A DNA stretch of 64,000 nt. It comes from Saccharomyces uvarum. Lineage: Eukaryota; Ascomycota; Saccharomycetes; Saccharomycetales; Saccharomycetaceae. The stretch covers positions 186,001-250,000 of the forward strand of contig OX365932.1 in the NCBI GenBank assembly GCA_947243795.1, in the 5' to 3' direction. This document shows, in pieces, positions 29,530 to 39,861 of the stretch; the first letter of the stretch is position 1; each line of letters opens with the position of its first letter. The notes beneath the pieces are model-generated. The model saw only the letters and a program-made list of their open reading frames with translations, was not told the origin of the DNA and did not search any database. The position numbers and the translations under genes were made by a program.

Positions 29530-32500
29530 CTATGCTTTCCTTGGCGAGCTCTGAACAGAAGATGGAGTCTCCTGGATGGGACTTAATGAATAATCGTTTA
29601 AGAATTCTGATGTAGGTTTACTGAATGAATTGGTCGGCGTTACAGTTTTCGGTAAAGTAGGTGAGATTATATAGTTATCATTATCTTTTTCGTCCAATTC
29701 AGTTTGGTTTTTCGATTTTTGTGGAAGAACATTTGGAAGTTCCATGTTTTGCTGAGACGTATGCATTTGGTATTTGTTGTCCCTCATTTGCAATGAAGAC
29801 TTCCGTGAGAGCGAGTTGTTATCGTAGGTGTTCCAATTGCTGTTGTTGTTGAAAAAGGTGACAGTCTTATTGGTCAATTCTATCTTATTCTTCATTGGAG
29901 CCAGTTCTTTGGCACCTTGGTTGATTGTCAATTTCCCATTAAAACTATGCGTACTTCTGAATGACGAAGACACAGATGAAAACGGAGATACATCTTTATT
30001 TCTGGAGCCACGTCGCAAAGGCGATTTCAATGTACCACGGCTAGGATCATCTCTTTCAGAATCTGAAAAATTGAAATCCTCTGGAACACCATTAATTTCA
30101 TCAATATCATAATGATCATAGTCCAAGGTTTTATTTTTCTGATTGTATTCATCTTCTTCAGCCTCATTGATAAAAAAAAGGTTGCTCATTGGTCTGGGGA
30201 GTTCTGAATCCAGGTCGCAGTTTAAATCATGGTATTTCAATGATTGCGATCTTGCGGGTGGTGGGAGTGGAGGTGTATTGGACGGCAAGAGATACTGGGG
30301 GCTCTCATGGGGGAGTGGATTCGAATATGTTGCCTCTATGAGTTGGAATGGAGTTCGTGAAATACTATTTGTGTCGTCATCATCATCATCATCTCCAAAA
30401 TCGGTGGTTGCACTAGTTTGTGAATACATAGCGGAATTGCTAGGCGTGATGAATATTTTAGCGGGTGTTTGAGGCAATTGTTGAAGATGATGATTGGAAG
30501 GAAATGGTTCTAAGTCGTTTTCGTGTAAAGCAATATCTAAGGAAGATTCATTTTTCAAATTATTGGATATCAGATCATCGGGATTGCTGAGCATGGTTTT
30601 ATCCTCACTTTCAGTATCACTTTCGCTATCATCTATATTAAAGATATCTGCAAATGATTTGACTTTAGGCTTAGCAATGGTAGATTTGAGTGGTGTCTTC
30701 ATAACAGGCACATGCGCATTATGGTCGCTTGAAGTACTTTTTAATGCCAGATTATTCTTTGATGTCATCTCAGGTGTCGTTATATTTTTATTAGATTGGC
30801 TGTAGATTGTCGATGTTGGCTTTACATCCAATGCGGCATTAGCACTGTCTATACTGGGAGCTTCATCGGAAAATTTTTTGGATTCTAAATCAGATCCGAC
30901 CTCCTCCTTATCTTCATCAGACAAGTCAAAGAGATCGTTGTACTTCTGAATGGGTTTCTTGACAATTTCATTTCTCGGCAATATGGTCAATTCGTCAAAT
31001 GATTCGTTGTCAGCAGCTATGCCTTCTACAAAGTCATCATCATACTCATTGCCATTGTTTTCTTTTCTGCTTCCCAGTTCTTCTTGATCGTCATCGTCAT
31101 CGTCATCATCATCATCGGTCAAGTCAAAAAGGTCATTATACTTTTTAACTTTATTTTTATTCAAGGCTGTTTCTTCAAACTCGGGTGACAAATGGCCCAT
31201 TTCATTCTCCTCCATCTCACTTTCGTCATCCTCTATGCAATTCAAATCGTCATCAAAATTTTCGTCTTCATACAGATCGTCGATGTATACGTTGGCCGTT
31301 GGTTCTGGTTTGGAGTAATATTTGACCGAGGATGTCCTTACGTTTATTCCTGCATATTCAAAAGAAAATTCAGATTCGTTGTCATCGCCATCATCGTCAT
31401 CGTCTTCTTCTCCCGCTTCTTCGCCAGGGGATTCTTCATTGAGGTCGTGAATTTCGTACATTTCTGAGGTTACATCGCCATCGTTAGCGTATTCATCAGA
31501 ATTATTCCTAAGAAAATAAATGTTTTTTCTTTCTTTCTTGTCTAAATTAATTCTTACATTTTTCTTGTGTGACATTTCGATTTGATGTTTATTGTTACTG
31601 ACGTTTAAAGGTGGTGATAATAAATCACCGTTTCGTATCTTGGGAGAAATGGGGAGCGGTTGATTATAGAATTCAGGAGATTTATTTATTAGTGAAGAGT
31701 TTTCAGATGAGGTCAAAGTGGACGTAGTAGTAACTCTTTCTATGTCGAGTATTTTCTCATCGTTCTGTTCATTAGAAGATTGGTCATTATTAGTAGTGGT
31801 GGTAGAGTTCCCGGAAAAAGCAGCAGCTAGTAAACTCATATCCATTTGAGAAGTCTTCCCCAGATTTATAATATCGTCATGCGAATGAATTCTTGCTTGC
31901 CTATTCCGGTTTTTGGCCAGTGCTAGCGCTTTGTAGATATGCCTTTCATTGTTTGGAAACTCGTCATCAAATTCATCGTCACCATCTTCTCCCCCATTGG
32001 TGCTATCACTGCTCCTGCTTTTATTCAATATCCTTATAGCAGGTTCTAAGTTAGAAGATGAGGAGGACGATGTTTCATTCATGAGCAATGAATGTCTAAA
32101 TTGCTTCGTAGAGGTCGCGTCAGATGTAGTTGATGCGGGGGAAGCAGGATCGTTCAGTATAATAACATGCGGTTCAATCTTGGAGGGGGCCCCCCAAGAA
32201 TGAGTGATGGTGCCCTTAATGGCGGGCAAAGAGTCCGTGGCCTTATTGAGGTCGTTGGTGGTGGATGAATTTTTTAACGCAACAGATTCAGCGTCATTGT
32301 CGTATTGGGTAGAAGAAAAAGCAGTGGATGAAGCGGATAAGAGTGGTAGTGGCGGTGGTGGCGGTGGTGCAGTCTTTCTACCAGGTGGATTCTGAACTAT
32401 GAATGTGTTTGAAGTGGCTGGATTTGAATTTGTGGTTGGATTCGAAGCCAAATAGGAGTTCAAATTTGAGTTTGATGTTTTTTTGAACAACTTCGAGGTT

Positions 32501-32721
32501 TTGTTCGCCAAACGGTGGAAAGACTCGAAACCGGGGGAGTGTTTTGATGTTGTGGGAATATTATCATAGTTCATTTGTGATGGCGTGGATGGACGGAACT
32601 CCATTGAATCATTGCTCGATCTTTGAGGGCTATTATTAGTATTGGTGCTGAAGTTGCTATGTCGTTTAGGACTATCGTCAAACGAAGTAGACTTCTTGTG
32701 AGCTTTCATAAAAGACCGCAT
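29530..32721 (-). CDS. ZRG8: Zrg8, zinc-regulated protein of the RAM/Ace2 network
   Basis: A 1063-residue disordered protein (S. cerevisiae 1076). Recognisable parts are the N-terminal [32 protein letters not shown], a polyproline stretch near 117-124, [24 protein letters not shown], long Asp/Glu runs around 430-560, and two copies of a KYNDLFDL(S/T)D motif (about 530 and 594). A related [11 protein letters not shown] element follows near 687. In S. cerevisiae it is a cytoplasmic protein linked to Ssd1 and the Ace2/RAM pathway at sites of polarised growth. No enzymatic domain is visible. The Asp runs are encoded by GAT/GAC repeats and probably vary in length between strains. Confidence 0.93.
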   Translation of the reverse strand: MRSFMKAHKKSTSFDDSPKRHSNFSTNTNNSPQRSSNDSMEFRPSTPSQMNYDNIPTTSKHSPGFESFHRLANKTSKLFKKTSNSNLNSYLASNPTTNSNPATSNTFIVQNPPGRKTAPPPPPPLPLLSASSTAFSSTQYDNDAESVALKNSSTTNDLNKATDSLPAIKGTITHSWGAPSKIEPHVIILNDPASPASTTSDATSTKQFRHSLLMNETSSSSSSNLEPAIRILNKSRSSDSTNGGEDGDDEFDDEFPNNERHIYKALALAKNRNRQARIHSHDDIINLGKTSQMDMSLLAAAFSGNSTTTTNNDQSSNEQNDEKILDIERVTTTSTLTSSENSSLINKSPEFYNQPLPISPKIRNGDLLSPPLNVSNNKHQIEMSHKKNVRINLDKKERKNIYFLRNNSDEYANDGDVTSEMYEIHDLNEESPGEEAGEEDDDDDGDDNESEFSFEYAGINVRTSSVKYYSKPEPTANVYIDDLYEDENFDDDLNCIEDDESEMEENEMGHLSPEFEETALNKNKVKKYNDLFDLTDDDDDDDDDDQEELGSRKENNGNEYDDDFVEGIAADNESFDELTILPRNEIVKKPIQKYNDLFDLSDEDKEEVGSDLESKKFSDEAPSIDSANAALDVKPTSTIYSQSNKNITTPEMTSKNNLALKSTSSDHNAHVPVMKTPLKSTIAKPKVKSFADIFNIDDSESDTESEDKTMLSNPDDLISNNLKNESSLDIALHENDLEPFPSNHHLQQLPQTPAKIFITPSNSAMYSQTSATTDFGDDDDDDDTNSISRTPFQLIEATYSNPLPHESPQYLLPSNTPPLPPPARSQSLKYHDLNCDLDSELPRPMSNLFFINEAEEDEYNQKNKTLDYDHYDIDEINGVPEDFNFSDSERDDPSRGTLKSPLRRGSRNKDVSPFSSVSSSFRSTHSFNGKLTINQGAKELAPMKNKIELTNKTVTFFNNNSNWNTYDNNSLSRKSSLQMRDNKYQMHTSQQNMELPNVLPQKSKNQTELDEKDNDNYIISPTLPKTVTPTNSFSKPTSEFLNDYSLSPIQETPSSVQSSPRKA

Positions 32722-33279
32722 AATGCAAGGTTTCCTATCGTGTGTGTTTGCGTTCTATGCTGCAGATCTTTTTGGGTAAAAACTGCTGCCAAAATGCGGG
32801 AACGTTATATATTAGGTCTGAAGGAGAAAAAAAGAAAAGAATAGGAACAGAGAAATAAAAGAATAAAGTAAGCTGTTGTGCCAAAATGGTAGTTAGCTCT
32901 TTGACCGTGGGTCACACCGGAAAGGCAGTGTACAACAACTATATGCGCTTGTCAGTATCAAAGCTATAGTCGTGCTCAGCAATAATACACATTGTGTTTT
33001 GAAGAATTACCGAAAGGGTATAAAACGCTTAAAGAGAGTATGTCCGAATCGGGAAACGGAGTAAAACCTTAATATCCAAAATGGACAGTATGTGAGCCTC
33101 TTTGAGAGTGCCGCGGAAAAACAACTACCCGGACCGGGAAACAGTGGTGGATGGGTGGGAGGGGAGAGCGATTAGGAGAAATGCCAAAGGAGATGAGCTT
33201 GATCCTACCACTACTACTACCACTACTTTCACCGGCAAGAAGATCAGAAAAAGAAAAGCGGAAGCAATTCAAAGAAGCG
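32722..33279. promoter_or_regulatory. ZRG8-YER034W divergent promoter
   Basis: A 558-base region. A near-palindrome of CCCGG and CCGGG separated by one base is at about 33127-33137. An ACC-triplet repeat lies at about 33205-33230. I do not see a full zinc-response element (ACCTTNAAGGT) for ZRG8; the nearest is a half site near 33066. The frame of YER034W stays open upstream to 33151, see the findings. Confidence 0.45.
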
Positions 33280-33840
33280 ATGGACGCGTTTAGCTTGAAG
33301 AAAGATAACCGGAAGAAGTTCCAGGACAAACAGAAACTGAAACGGAAGCATGCCACGCCCAGCGACAGGAAGTACCGGATATTGAACCGCCAACAGGCGG
33401 AGACTACAGCCGAGGAGCAGGAGCAGGAGCAAGAACCGCCTGCATTGGACACGAACGAAGGCAGATACCATGAGGACCCGGTGCTGGCGTTCGAGGACCC
33501 GCACACCGCGGCCACCAGCGTAGAGGTGAATAAGGTGTTGAAGGACGTGCTGAGAAGTCGGCAGCAGCAGGATGGCGGTAGCGCCGACTCCGACCAAGCT
33601 GCTATTGCCGATGCACTGAAGACCAAGGATCTCAAACAGATGGGTGCCGCCGAGCTCAATCGCTGGCTGCACCAACAGAACACAACATCAACAACGAAAA
33701 CAACAACAGTAGCGGTAGGAGCCACCTTGCCGTCCGTGCAAAGCGAGCAACCGGCAGCTCGCCAGCAAGGCGCTATGCCGCCCGCCGATCTTCCGGAAGA
33801 GCTTGAGACGGACCAGGACTTCCTCGACGGGCTGCTCTAA
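33280..33840 (+). CDS. YER034W: YER034W-like protein of unknown function
   Basis: A 186-residue protein (S. cerevisiae 185). The start MDAFSLKKDNRKKF is very basic and helical. The middle is Glu/Gln-rich and low in complexity, and the C-terminus is conserved and acidic (DLPEELETDQDFLDGLL). No known domain is visible and the function is unknown. The start follows the S. cerevisiae length. The frame is open further upstream with in-frame ATGs at 33193 and 33181, and the added sequence continues the charged helix, so a longer product is possible. Confidence 0.85.
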   Translation: MDAFSLKKDNRKKFQDKQKLKRKHATPSDRKYRILNRQQAETTAEEQEQEQEPPALDTNEGRYHEDPVLAFEDPHTAATSVEVNKVLKDVLRSRQQQDGGSADSDQAAIADALKTKDLKQMGAAELNRWLHQQNTTSTTKTTTVAVGATLPSVQSEQPAARQQGAMPPADLPEELETDQDFLDGLL

Positions 33841-34077
33841 TCGCGCAGCACCGCCGGAAAGATAGTCGTCCCCCCTTTTTTTCGGCTTTTTCTTTTTTCT
33901 TCTCTACGTTTCTTTTCCTTTGGGGTTCGTACCCGTACTTATAAAGGAACAGTCTTGCACAGAAAAAACATGCTCATGCTTCAATAGATAGACAACAGCA
34001 TCTCTACATACACGTTATACGTTTTTTACGCTACATCACTCTACATCACACCATATTACACTACACCCCCTCTAATA

Positions 34078-34512
34078 ATGGGCCCCGACACTAAACACTC
34101 CGCAAAGGCGAAGATCCTCACCAAGAAAAGCTCGCCTTCGACTAAGGAACACATCCGGCCCAGGAAGCCTCAGGTAGCCGTTCCGCCGGCGCAAAATCTG
34201 CCCAACGGCGACAGACCAAACTTCGGCAACGCTATCAAGCAGCATCGAGAGCCGAGAGAGCGCACCACCAGGGTAAGACCCCAAGACGCCGACACGACGA
34301 TGGTCACTGTTAACATAGACGGATTCTTGAGCGATAAGACCCCTAAAAAAAAGTCATCCAAGAACAAGAAGAAGAAATCAAGACACCCCCAGGATGGGTC
34401 GGTGACAATAAACTCCAAACCGCAGGAAGCCACCCATACCGTTTTTGCCGGTGCGTCTTTTACTACTGATATCCCACACGAGACAGCACTGCCCAAGCCT
34501 AGTTTTGTTTGA
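34078..34512 (+). CDS. EDC2: Edc2, enhancer of mRNA decapping
   Basis: A 144-residue small basic protein (S. cerevisiae 145). It is Lys/Arg/Pro-rich, with a conserved middle TMVTVNIDGFL (about 75-85) and the C-terminal box ASFTTDIPHETALPKPSFV (126-144) shared with Edc1. Edc2 binds RNA and stimulates the decapping enzyme Dcp1/Dcp2 through this proline-rich C-terminal motif. The gene follows YER034W on the same strand after 237 bases. Confidence 0.94.
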   Translation: MGPDTKHSAKAKILTKKSSPSTKEHIRPRKPQVAVPPAQNLPNGDRPNFGNAIKQHREPRERTTRVRPQDADTTMVTVNIDGFLSDKTPKKKSSKNKKKKSRHPQDGSVTINSKPQEATHTVFAGASFTTDIPHETALPKPSFV

Positions 34513-34830
34513 TTTTTTTAGCCGCTGTTGCGTTTTACTTTCTACTTTATTTCTCTTCTAACCGAGCGGGCGGGCTCTCTCTCATCTTTTCTCTTTCTTG
34601 TTTGTTGGTTATTTTTATAAAGATGCATTTATACACACATACACATAAATATACACGTAAGTACGTACACACCCCATACTTTCATGTGTAGAAGGGTTTT
34701 TTATTATATTCATTTCTTTTTTTTCATTGCCATTCTTTGTTTATAAGTTAGTTAGATATATAAGTTGGGTTACTATTATTAAAATACATAAAAGAAGTAA
34801 AACGCGCACGCGGTACACACCACTTCACAA
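34513..34830. other. EDC2-ARB1 convergent 3' region
   Basis: A 318-base region between the stop codons of EDC2 and ARB1, with T-rich sequence on both sides and CA/TA repeats at about 34625-34685. I see no gene. Confidence 0.5.
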
Positions 34831-36663
34831 TTACAAAACAACGTTCTTGGCCAATTTGTTCTTATATTGCAAGATAGAGCCGTCCCATCTGGTGGCGGTC
34901 TTGTCTTCAACAACGAAAATATCTTGGGCAATCTTGTCTAATAGTCTGAAATCATGCGAGACGACAACAACACCACCGTTAAACTCTTTGATGGCGTCGG
35001 CTAAGGAGTCGATGGTTGGAATATCCAAACCATTGGTAGGTTCATCCAGTAACAGGACGTTTGGTTGTTCCAAAGCCAACAGAGCAAAGACAACACGAGA
35101 ACGTTGTCCTTCTGATAAGGTGGCCATTTGGACGGTTTGTCCTTCACCAGTCAACCCGTAGCGACCTAGTTGGCCTCTCCAGTATTGGAAATCTTGTGAA
35201 ATGCTTGGGTACTTGTCACGGACGAATTCTAAAGCAGACTTGGTCAAGTCCAATTGATCTTGCGAATGTTGCGAGTAGACACCCAACTTGACGTGTGTAT
35301 GTCTGGAAACACGGCCGGATTGTGGAGTCAATTCACCGGTCATGATCTTCAATAGTGTGGATTTACCAACACCATTGGGTCCGACCAGGGCAATACGCGA
35401 GTCCATATCCACACCGAAATTCAAGTTTTCGTACAGGTTTTCACTTGGGTTACTTTCGTAGTGGAATGAAATGTCGTCGAATGCTAGAACTGGTGGTGGT
35501 AGTCTTTCCACTTGTGGGAATCTGAACGAGAAAATCTTGTCTGGAACAACAGCTTGCACTAAACCGTCGGCTTCCATCTTGTCCAAGATTTTTTGTCTGG
35601 ATTTAGCTTGTTTCACCAAATTAGCATAAGTACCAGCAGATGCAATGAATTTTTTGATATGTTGAATTTCTTCTTGTTGTTTACTGTATTGTTTCATTTG
35701 GTTGGTTTCCAATTCAGATCTCGTCTTGTGGTAAGAGTCGTAGTTACCACCATAAGCGGTCAATTTTTGAGCCCTCATGTCAATCATGTTGGTACAAACA
35801 CCGTTCAAGAAATCTTGAGAGTGAGACACCAAAACCAAAGTTCTGTCGAATCTCTTTAAATATTCTTCTAACCAGACACAGGCTTCCAAATCCAAATGCG
35901 CGGTAGGATCATCTAATAATAGAAGAGTTGGCTTGACGAAAAGTGCCTTTGCCAACGCAACACGCATTTTCCAACCACCAGACATATCCTTGGTTTTCTT
36001 CAAGATGGTTGTCTTGTTGAAACCCAAACCGATCAAGATAATAGCGGCTCTGGATTCAAAAGTATCAGGATCCAAAGAATCCATTCTTTCGTACAAAGGT
36101 TCCAATATTTCGGATTCAGGACCGTCTTCCAAAATGGTTTTTTCAACTAAATCTTCAATTCTTTTCAATTCGTTTTGAGCTTCAGTGACAACGTAGTCCA
36201 AGGCAGACAATTCACTTGGTTCGGCAGGCTCGTCCAATAAATAAATATCAATAGGCTCAGGGATAGGGTATTCTCTAGTGGCAAGAGCCTTTAAGAATGT
36301 GGATTTACCACAACCATTTTCACCCAAAAGACCGTATCTACGACCGTAATTTAATTCTAAACCAGAATCTTGAATCAAAACTTTACCGTGGAACAACAAG
36401 GACACAGAAGATAGTTTGATATCACGGGATGTCTCCAATGAACTCAAAACACCGGTGACAACACGGTCTGAAAGACCGTCCTTATCTTGTTGCAGCTTCA
36501 TCATTTTGATTTCTCTGGCGGCAGCATCGGCTTCAGATTCTTCAACAGTAGCATCCTTCTTTCTTCCTAGCTTTCTGATGGTTTTACCTTCAGCAGTTTT
36601 CTTAGCGTCTCTTTCAGCTTTCTTAGCGTCTCTCTTGGCCTTTGATGCAGATACTGGTGGCAT
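34831..36663 (-). CDS. ARB1: Arb1, ABCF ATPase of ribosome biogenesis
   Basis: A 610-residue twin-cassette ABC protein without membrane segments, the same length as in S. cerevisiae. Cassette 1 has GENGCGKS (114-121), MSGGWKMR and LLLDDPTAHLD. Cassette 2 has GPNGVGKS, LSEGQRSR and LLLDEPTNGLD. The N-terminus is Lys-rich and charged. Arb1 shuttles between nucleus and cytoplasm and is needed for 40S and 60S maturation; it also acts in ribosome quality control. The sequence is very highly conserved. Codon use is that of a highly expressed gene. PAC-like and RRPE-like sites lie upstream. Confidence 0.98.
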   Translation of the reverse strand: MPPVSASKAKRDAKKAERDAKKTAEGKTIRKLGRKKDATVEESEADAAAREIKMMKLQQDKDGLSDRVVTGVLSSLETSRDIKLSSVSLLFHGKVLIQDSGLELNYGRRYGLLGENGCGKSTFLKALATREYPIPEPIDIYLLDEPAEPSELSALDYVVTEAQNELKRIEDLVEKTILEDGPESEILEPLYERMDSLDPDTFESRAAIILIGLGFNKTTILKKTKDMSGGWKMRVALAKALFVKPTLLLLDDPTAHLDLEACVWLEEYLKRFDRTLVLVSHSQDFLNGVCTNMIDMRAQKLTAYGGNYDSYHKTRSELETNQMKQYSKQQEEIQHIKKFIASAGTYANLVKQAKSRQKILDKMEADGLVQAVVPDKIFSFRFPQVERLPPPVLAFDDISFHYESNPSENLYENLNFGVDMDSRIALVGPNGVGKSTLLKIMTGELTPQSGRVSRHTHVKLGVYSQHSQDQLDLTKSALEFVRDKYPSISQDFQYWRGQLGRYGLTGEGQTVQMATLSEGQRSRVVFALLALEQPNVLLLDEPTNGLDIPTIDSLADAIKEFNGGVVVVSHDFRLLDKIAQDIFVVEDKTATRWDGSILQYKNKLAKNVVL

Positions 36664-36843
36664 TTTTTGGTTATAGTGAGTTTCTATTTGTAGTATTAAG
36701 AAAAGTATACAAAAAGCAAGAAACAAATCAAGAAGAAAGAAGAAAAAGTTTCTAATGTCTCACATATTAAATATAGTAATTTTTTTCTTTAATACAATCA
36801 CTACCAAGTTATCAAACCTACGTCAAGGAAAAAGCCATTAATT

Positions 36844-36880
36844 GAGATGAGATGAACGAAGAAAAAAAAGAAAATTTTTT
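36844..36880. promoter_or_regulatory. PAC-like and RRPE-like pair upstream of ARB1
   Basis: GAGATGAG differs from the PAC box GCGATGAG at one base. It is followed 19 bases on by a GAAAATTTT core resembling the RRPE (TGAAAAATTTT). Such pairs mark ribosome-biogenesis genes (Dot6/Tod6 and Stb3 sites), which fits ARB1. AT-rich context makes the RRPE half weak evidence by itself. Confidence 0.45.
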
Positions 36881-37072
36881 TATTTTTTTTTTCATCGGCC
36901 TCTCCTCACTTTTCTTTTTCTATTTCCGTTGTGAACGATATAAGGGTAATAGAAACGTATTGGGTGATCTGTACGTCAAGTGTGATATGGGGGGGGGGCC
37001 TGTTTTTCCAGAGAAGCAAAGAAGCAAAGGCGACGGTCGCCGACGGATATAGTTGTAGAAAAGGGGGCCCCC

Positions 37073-37078
37073 AACGTG
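37073..37078 (-). promoter_or_regulatory. Candidate Pho4 site of PHM8
   Basis: The minus strand reads GCACGTTGGG around the core CACGTT, a known lower-affinity Pho4 core with favourable flanks. It is 235 bases upstream of PHM8, a gene induced by phosphate starvation. Confidence 0.5.
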
Positions 37079-37312
37079 CTTAGCTCACGGGCCAAGAATC
37101 CCCGATGTTGTGCGGCCGTTTCTGCGGATTTTTCCGAATTTGCCTCAATGATGAAATGGCTCATAAAGGATGTACGTATAATGTGTATACATACATACAT
37201 ACATTATATATATATATATAAATATTTTTGTATAATAGATCCTGTATAAGTGCAGGGTGAAACGAAGATTTATTAAGTAGATGCATACACATATACTACA
37301 TACGCAATAGTT

Positions 37313-38278
37313 ATGACATTTGCTAAAGATTACAGAGCGCTATATAGAGATGAAATCAAAAAACAGATACGACTAAACCAAGAGCATCTGGAAAGTTTGA
37401 ATCATCTAGGTACACAAGTCAATTTTGAGGTGGATTCTTCAAAATTACCGGATCCTAATCAGGCTCGAAAAGTATTTTTTTTTGACATTGACAACACTTT
37501 GTATAGGAAATCTACAAAAGTGCAATTGCTCATGCAACAGTCGCTGTCAAATTTTTTCAAGTACGAGTTGGGTTTCGACGAAAACGAGGCAGAACGTCTG
37601 ATTGAATCATACTATGAAGAATATGGGTTGTCGGTGAAGGGCCTAATAAAAAATAAACAAATAGATGATGTGTTACAGTATAATACATTCATCGATGATT
37701 CCTTGCCCTTACAAGACTATTTAAAGCCTGATTGGAAATTAAGGGAGTTATTGATAAATTTAAAGAAGAAGAAATTTGGTAAATTTGATAAATTATGGCT
37801 GTTTACAAACTCATACAAGAACCATGCCATTAGATGTATTAAGATTTTAGGTATTGCTGACTTATTTGATGGCCTCACCTATTGCCATTACGATAGACCT
37901 ATCGATGAAGAATTCATCTGTAAACCAGATCCAAGATTCTTCGAGACAGCCAAGTTGCAAAGTGGGTTGACGACTTTTGCCAACGCTTGGTTTATTGATG
38001 ATAACGAAAGCAATGTGGAGTCCGCCTTAGCTGTGGGAATGGGTCATGTTATCCATTTGATAGAAGATTATCAATACGACTCAGAGAATATTATCACGAG
38101 GGACCGTGCAAACAAGCAACAGTTCTCCATATTGAAGGATATCCTCGAGATCCCATTGGTAATGAGAAGAGGCACTTTCCATCCATCTTCCATTGCAATC
38201 AAGGAAAAGGAAGATGTAGAAGAAGAGGGTGAAACTGTCAATTGGTCAAAACAGCAGATCAATGTTCAGTCATCATGA
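37313..38278 (+). CDS. PHM8: Phm8, HAD-family lysophosphatidic acid/nucleotide phosphatase
   Basis: A 321-residue HAD hydrolase, the same length as in S. cerevisiae. Motif I is FFDIDNTLY, with the nucleophile Asp58 and Asp60. Motif II is LFTNS, and a Lys-containing motif III (CKPDPRFF) and WFIDDNESNV (motif IV) follow. Phm8 dephosphorylates LPA and nucleotide monophosphates during phosphate or nitrogen starvation; Sdt1 is the paralog. The stop lies only 3 bases from the stop of the convergent KRE29. Confidence 0.96.
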   Translation: MTFAKDYRALYRDEIKKQIRLNQEHLESLNHLGTQVNFEVDSSKLPDPNQARKVFFFDIDNTLYRKSTKVQLLMQQSLSNFFKYELGFDENEAERLIESYYEEYGLSVKGLIKNKQIDDVLQYNTFIDDSLPLQDYLKPDWKLRELLINLKKKKFGKFDKLWLFTNSYKNHAIRCIKILGIADLFDGLTYCHYDRPIDEEFICKPDPRFFETAKLQSGLTTFANAWFIDDNESNVESALAVGMGHVIHLIEDYQYDSENIITRDRANKQQFSILKDILEIPLVMRRGTFHPSSIAIKEKEDVEEEGETVNWSKQQINVQSS

Positions 38279-38281
38279 GCG

Positions 38282-39667
38282 TCATCTAATCTTAGAAAAC
38301 AAATTTAATATTCCCTTCAAAATGGAAATTTCAACGTCATTTGTTGTCTCATTAGAAACATCCAGTATACAGTCTCTGAAATATTCTGTTACTTGTGATT
38401 TAGGACCAAATGGTATGAATTTCGAACCATACATCATTAAAATAAAATACAAAAGATTTTTATATTTTTTATAGTCAAACAATTCATTGAACTTATCGAT
38501 CAGATTTTGGCGTGTTTTGTCGCTTGTGGCTTCTTCTTCGTTAAACAATTTCCTCAGTAGTGCGTTTTGTAAAAAGGGGAAAATTTGCAATAACCTATAA
38601 TGTAAGAAGAAATCATCTTTGCATACAATTTCTAAATAGGAATTTATAAAATGATGCTCATCAAATAGTTTCAAAACTTTATAACACAGTCCGAATTCGA
38701 ATTCCATGGCATTGAAAACATTTTTATCCAAAATCAAACATATGAAACTTTTCAAAAAAAATTCTCTTTCCTCCCCATCGCCATTATAATAGTACATCAG
38801 GAATTTAAGCATTTTTTCGATGGGGAAAATGGTGCACAGTTTATCATATTTGCAGTTTTCATTCTCCTTATATTCAATTTTCAATGATTTAGATTTTTCT
38901 TCGCTGACACCAAATAAAACTAGCAGATTTGCAATACTGGGGCATTTCAAGCGCATGAATTCAGGCACCTTCCCTTGGAATGCACCGTTATCAAACAAGA
39001 ACGAATGGTCCATGTCTTTCATCTCTAAGTCCGTTAAGTCTTCGTAGTGACAGTTTTCCGAGATAAAATACCAATCTTTATACTTATCTGATATGGTTTC
39101 CTTAGTAACCAAATCCAGGTATATCTCTGGAACAGACCCAGGAAACTTAAGACTTTTTTGTAACTCTCTCTTAGCTACAGTGTTACTAGTAACCACTAAA
39201 TTTGTGCTCTTCATGGGCGATTTAGATATTTCGTCGTTCAAGTCTTGTAGCTTAGTCATTTTAGTGATAATCGTGGTATCGAAACTCTTTCCAAGATTGA
39301 AATTCTTCAAAGGAATGTAATTGATTGATTTCTTGGGTGTTCTGGAGATATCTTCGTCTTCGTCATTACTGGGAGCCTTTCTTTTAGAAGGCATACTTCT
39401 CTTCAAGATCGGGTCAATGTCATCGGTAGGCTTTGGTTCGCCACAAGGTAGAAGCAAACCATCGTCCAAGTCTGAGAAATCATCGTCACTGTTGAGGCTA
39501 TCGTTCTCTGTATCACTGATAAAGTTGGGCCGTATCTTGTCATCGTCATCGTCATCGCGGAAGACGTTCCTTACACTAGCCGGTACCAAGGGAGAATCAA
39601 ACTCGGATATCTGCGAATCCTGGACAGCCTCAAACTCCTTATCCGGGGATGAGTCCACGGTTCCCAT
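38282..39667 (-). CDS. KRE29: Kre29, Nse-type subunit of the Smc5-Smc6 complex
   Basis: A 461-residue protein (S. cerevisiae 464). The N-terminus is acidic and disordered with an Asp run (FRDDDDDDK near 38-46). The C-terminal two thirds is helical (FPIEKMLKFLMYYYN, FLHYRLLQIFPFLQNALLRK) and ends NLFSKIR. With Nse5 it forms the regulatory subcomplex that inhibits the Smc5-6 ATPase until DNA loading (Nse6-like). The first in-frame ATG is at 39667 (MGTVDSS), matching the S. cerevisiae MGSVNSS. The frame is open upstream but only through a TTG. Confidence 0.94.
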   Translation of the reverse strand: MGTVDSSPDKEFEAVQDSQISEFDSPLVPASVRNVFRDDDDDDKIRPNFISDTENDSLNSDDDFSDLDDGLLLPCGEPKPTDDIDPILKRSMPSKRKAPSNDEDEDISRTPKKSINYIPLKNFNLGKSFDTTIITKMTKLQDLNDEISKSPMKSTNLVVTSNTVAKRELQKSLKFPGSVPEIYLDLVTKETISDKYKDWYFISENCHYEDLTDLEMKDMDHSFLFDNGAFQGKVPEFMRLKCPSIANLLVLFGVSEEKSKSLKIEYKENENCKYDKLCTIFPIEKMLKFLMYYYNGDGEEREFFLKSFICLILDKNVFNAMEFEFGLCYKVLKLFDEHHFINSYLEIVCKDDFFLHYRLLQIFPFLQNALLRKLFNEEEATSDKTRQNLIDKFNELFDYKKYKNLLYFILMMYGSKFIPFGPKSQVTEYFRDCILDVSNETTNDVEISILKGILNLFSKIR

Positions 39668-39861
39668 TTCCTGCTTTGATGTGCTGTCCAACTGACGAAC
39701 TCTTCTACTTCGTTATTGCCATAAAAAAGATAAACTTTAAAAGACGATGCTTATATATAATACGTAAAAAAACCTACCTAAAATAAGACAAAAGAAGACC
39801 TCCTATATAATATGAATATGTATGTATTTCGTTTGAACGGGCACCCAACTTAGAGACAGCG

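Larger units (their letters stand above)
36664..37312. promoter_or_regulatory. ARB1-PHM8 divergent promoter
   Basis: A 649-base region. The ARB1 side has a PAC-like GAGATGAG (36844-36851) and an RRPE-like AAAATTTT core (36871-36878). The middle has a G10 run (36989-36998). The PHM8 side has a Pho4-type box and a TA repeat at about 37204-37222. No gene is seen. Confidence 0.55.

Noticed and set aside
33066-33076. Zinc-response element for ZRG8
   Set aside because: Only a half match (ACCTTAA) to ACCTTNAAGGT is present, which is not enough to call a Zap1 site.
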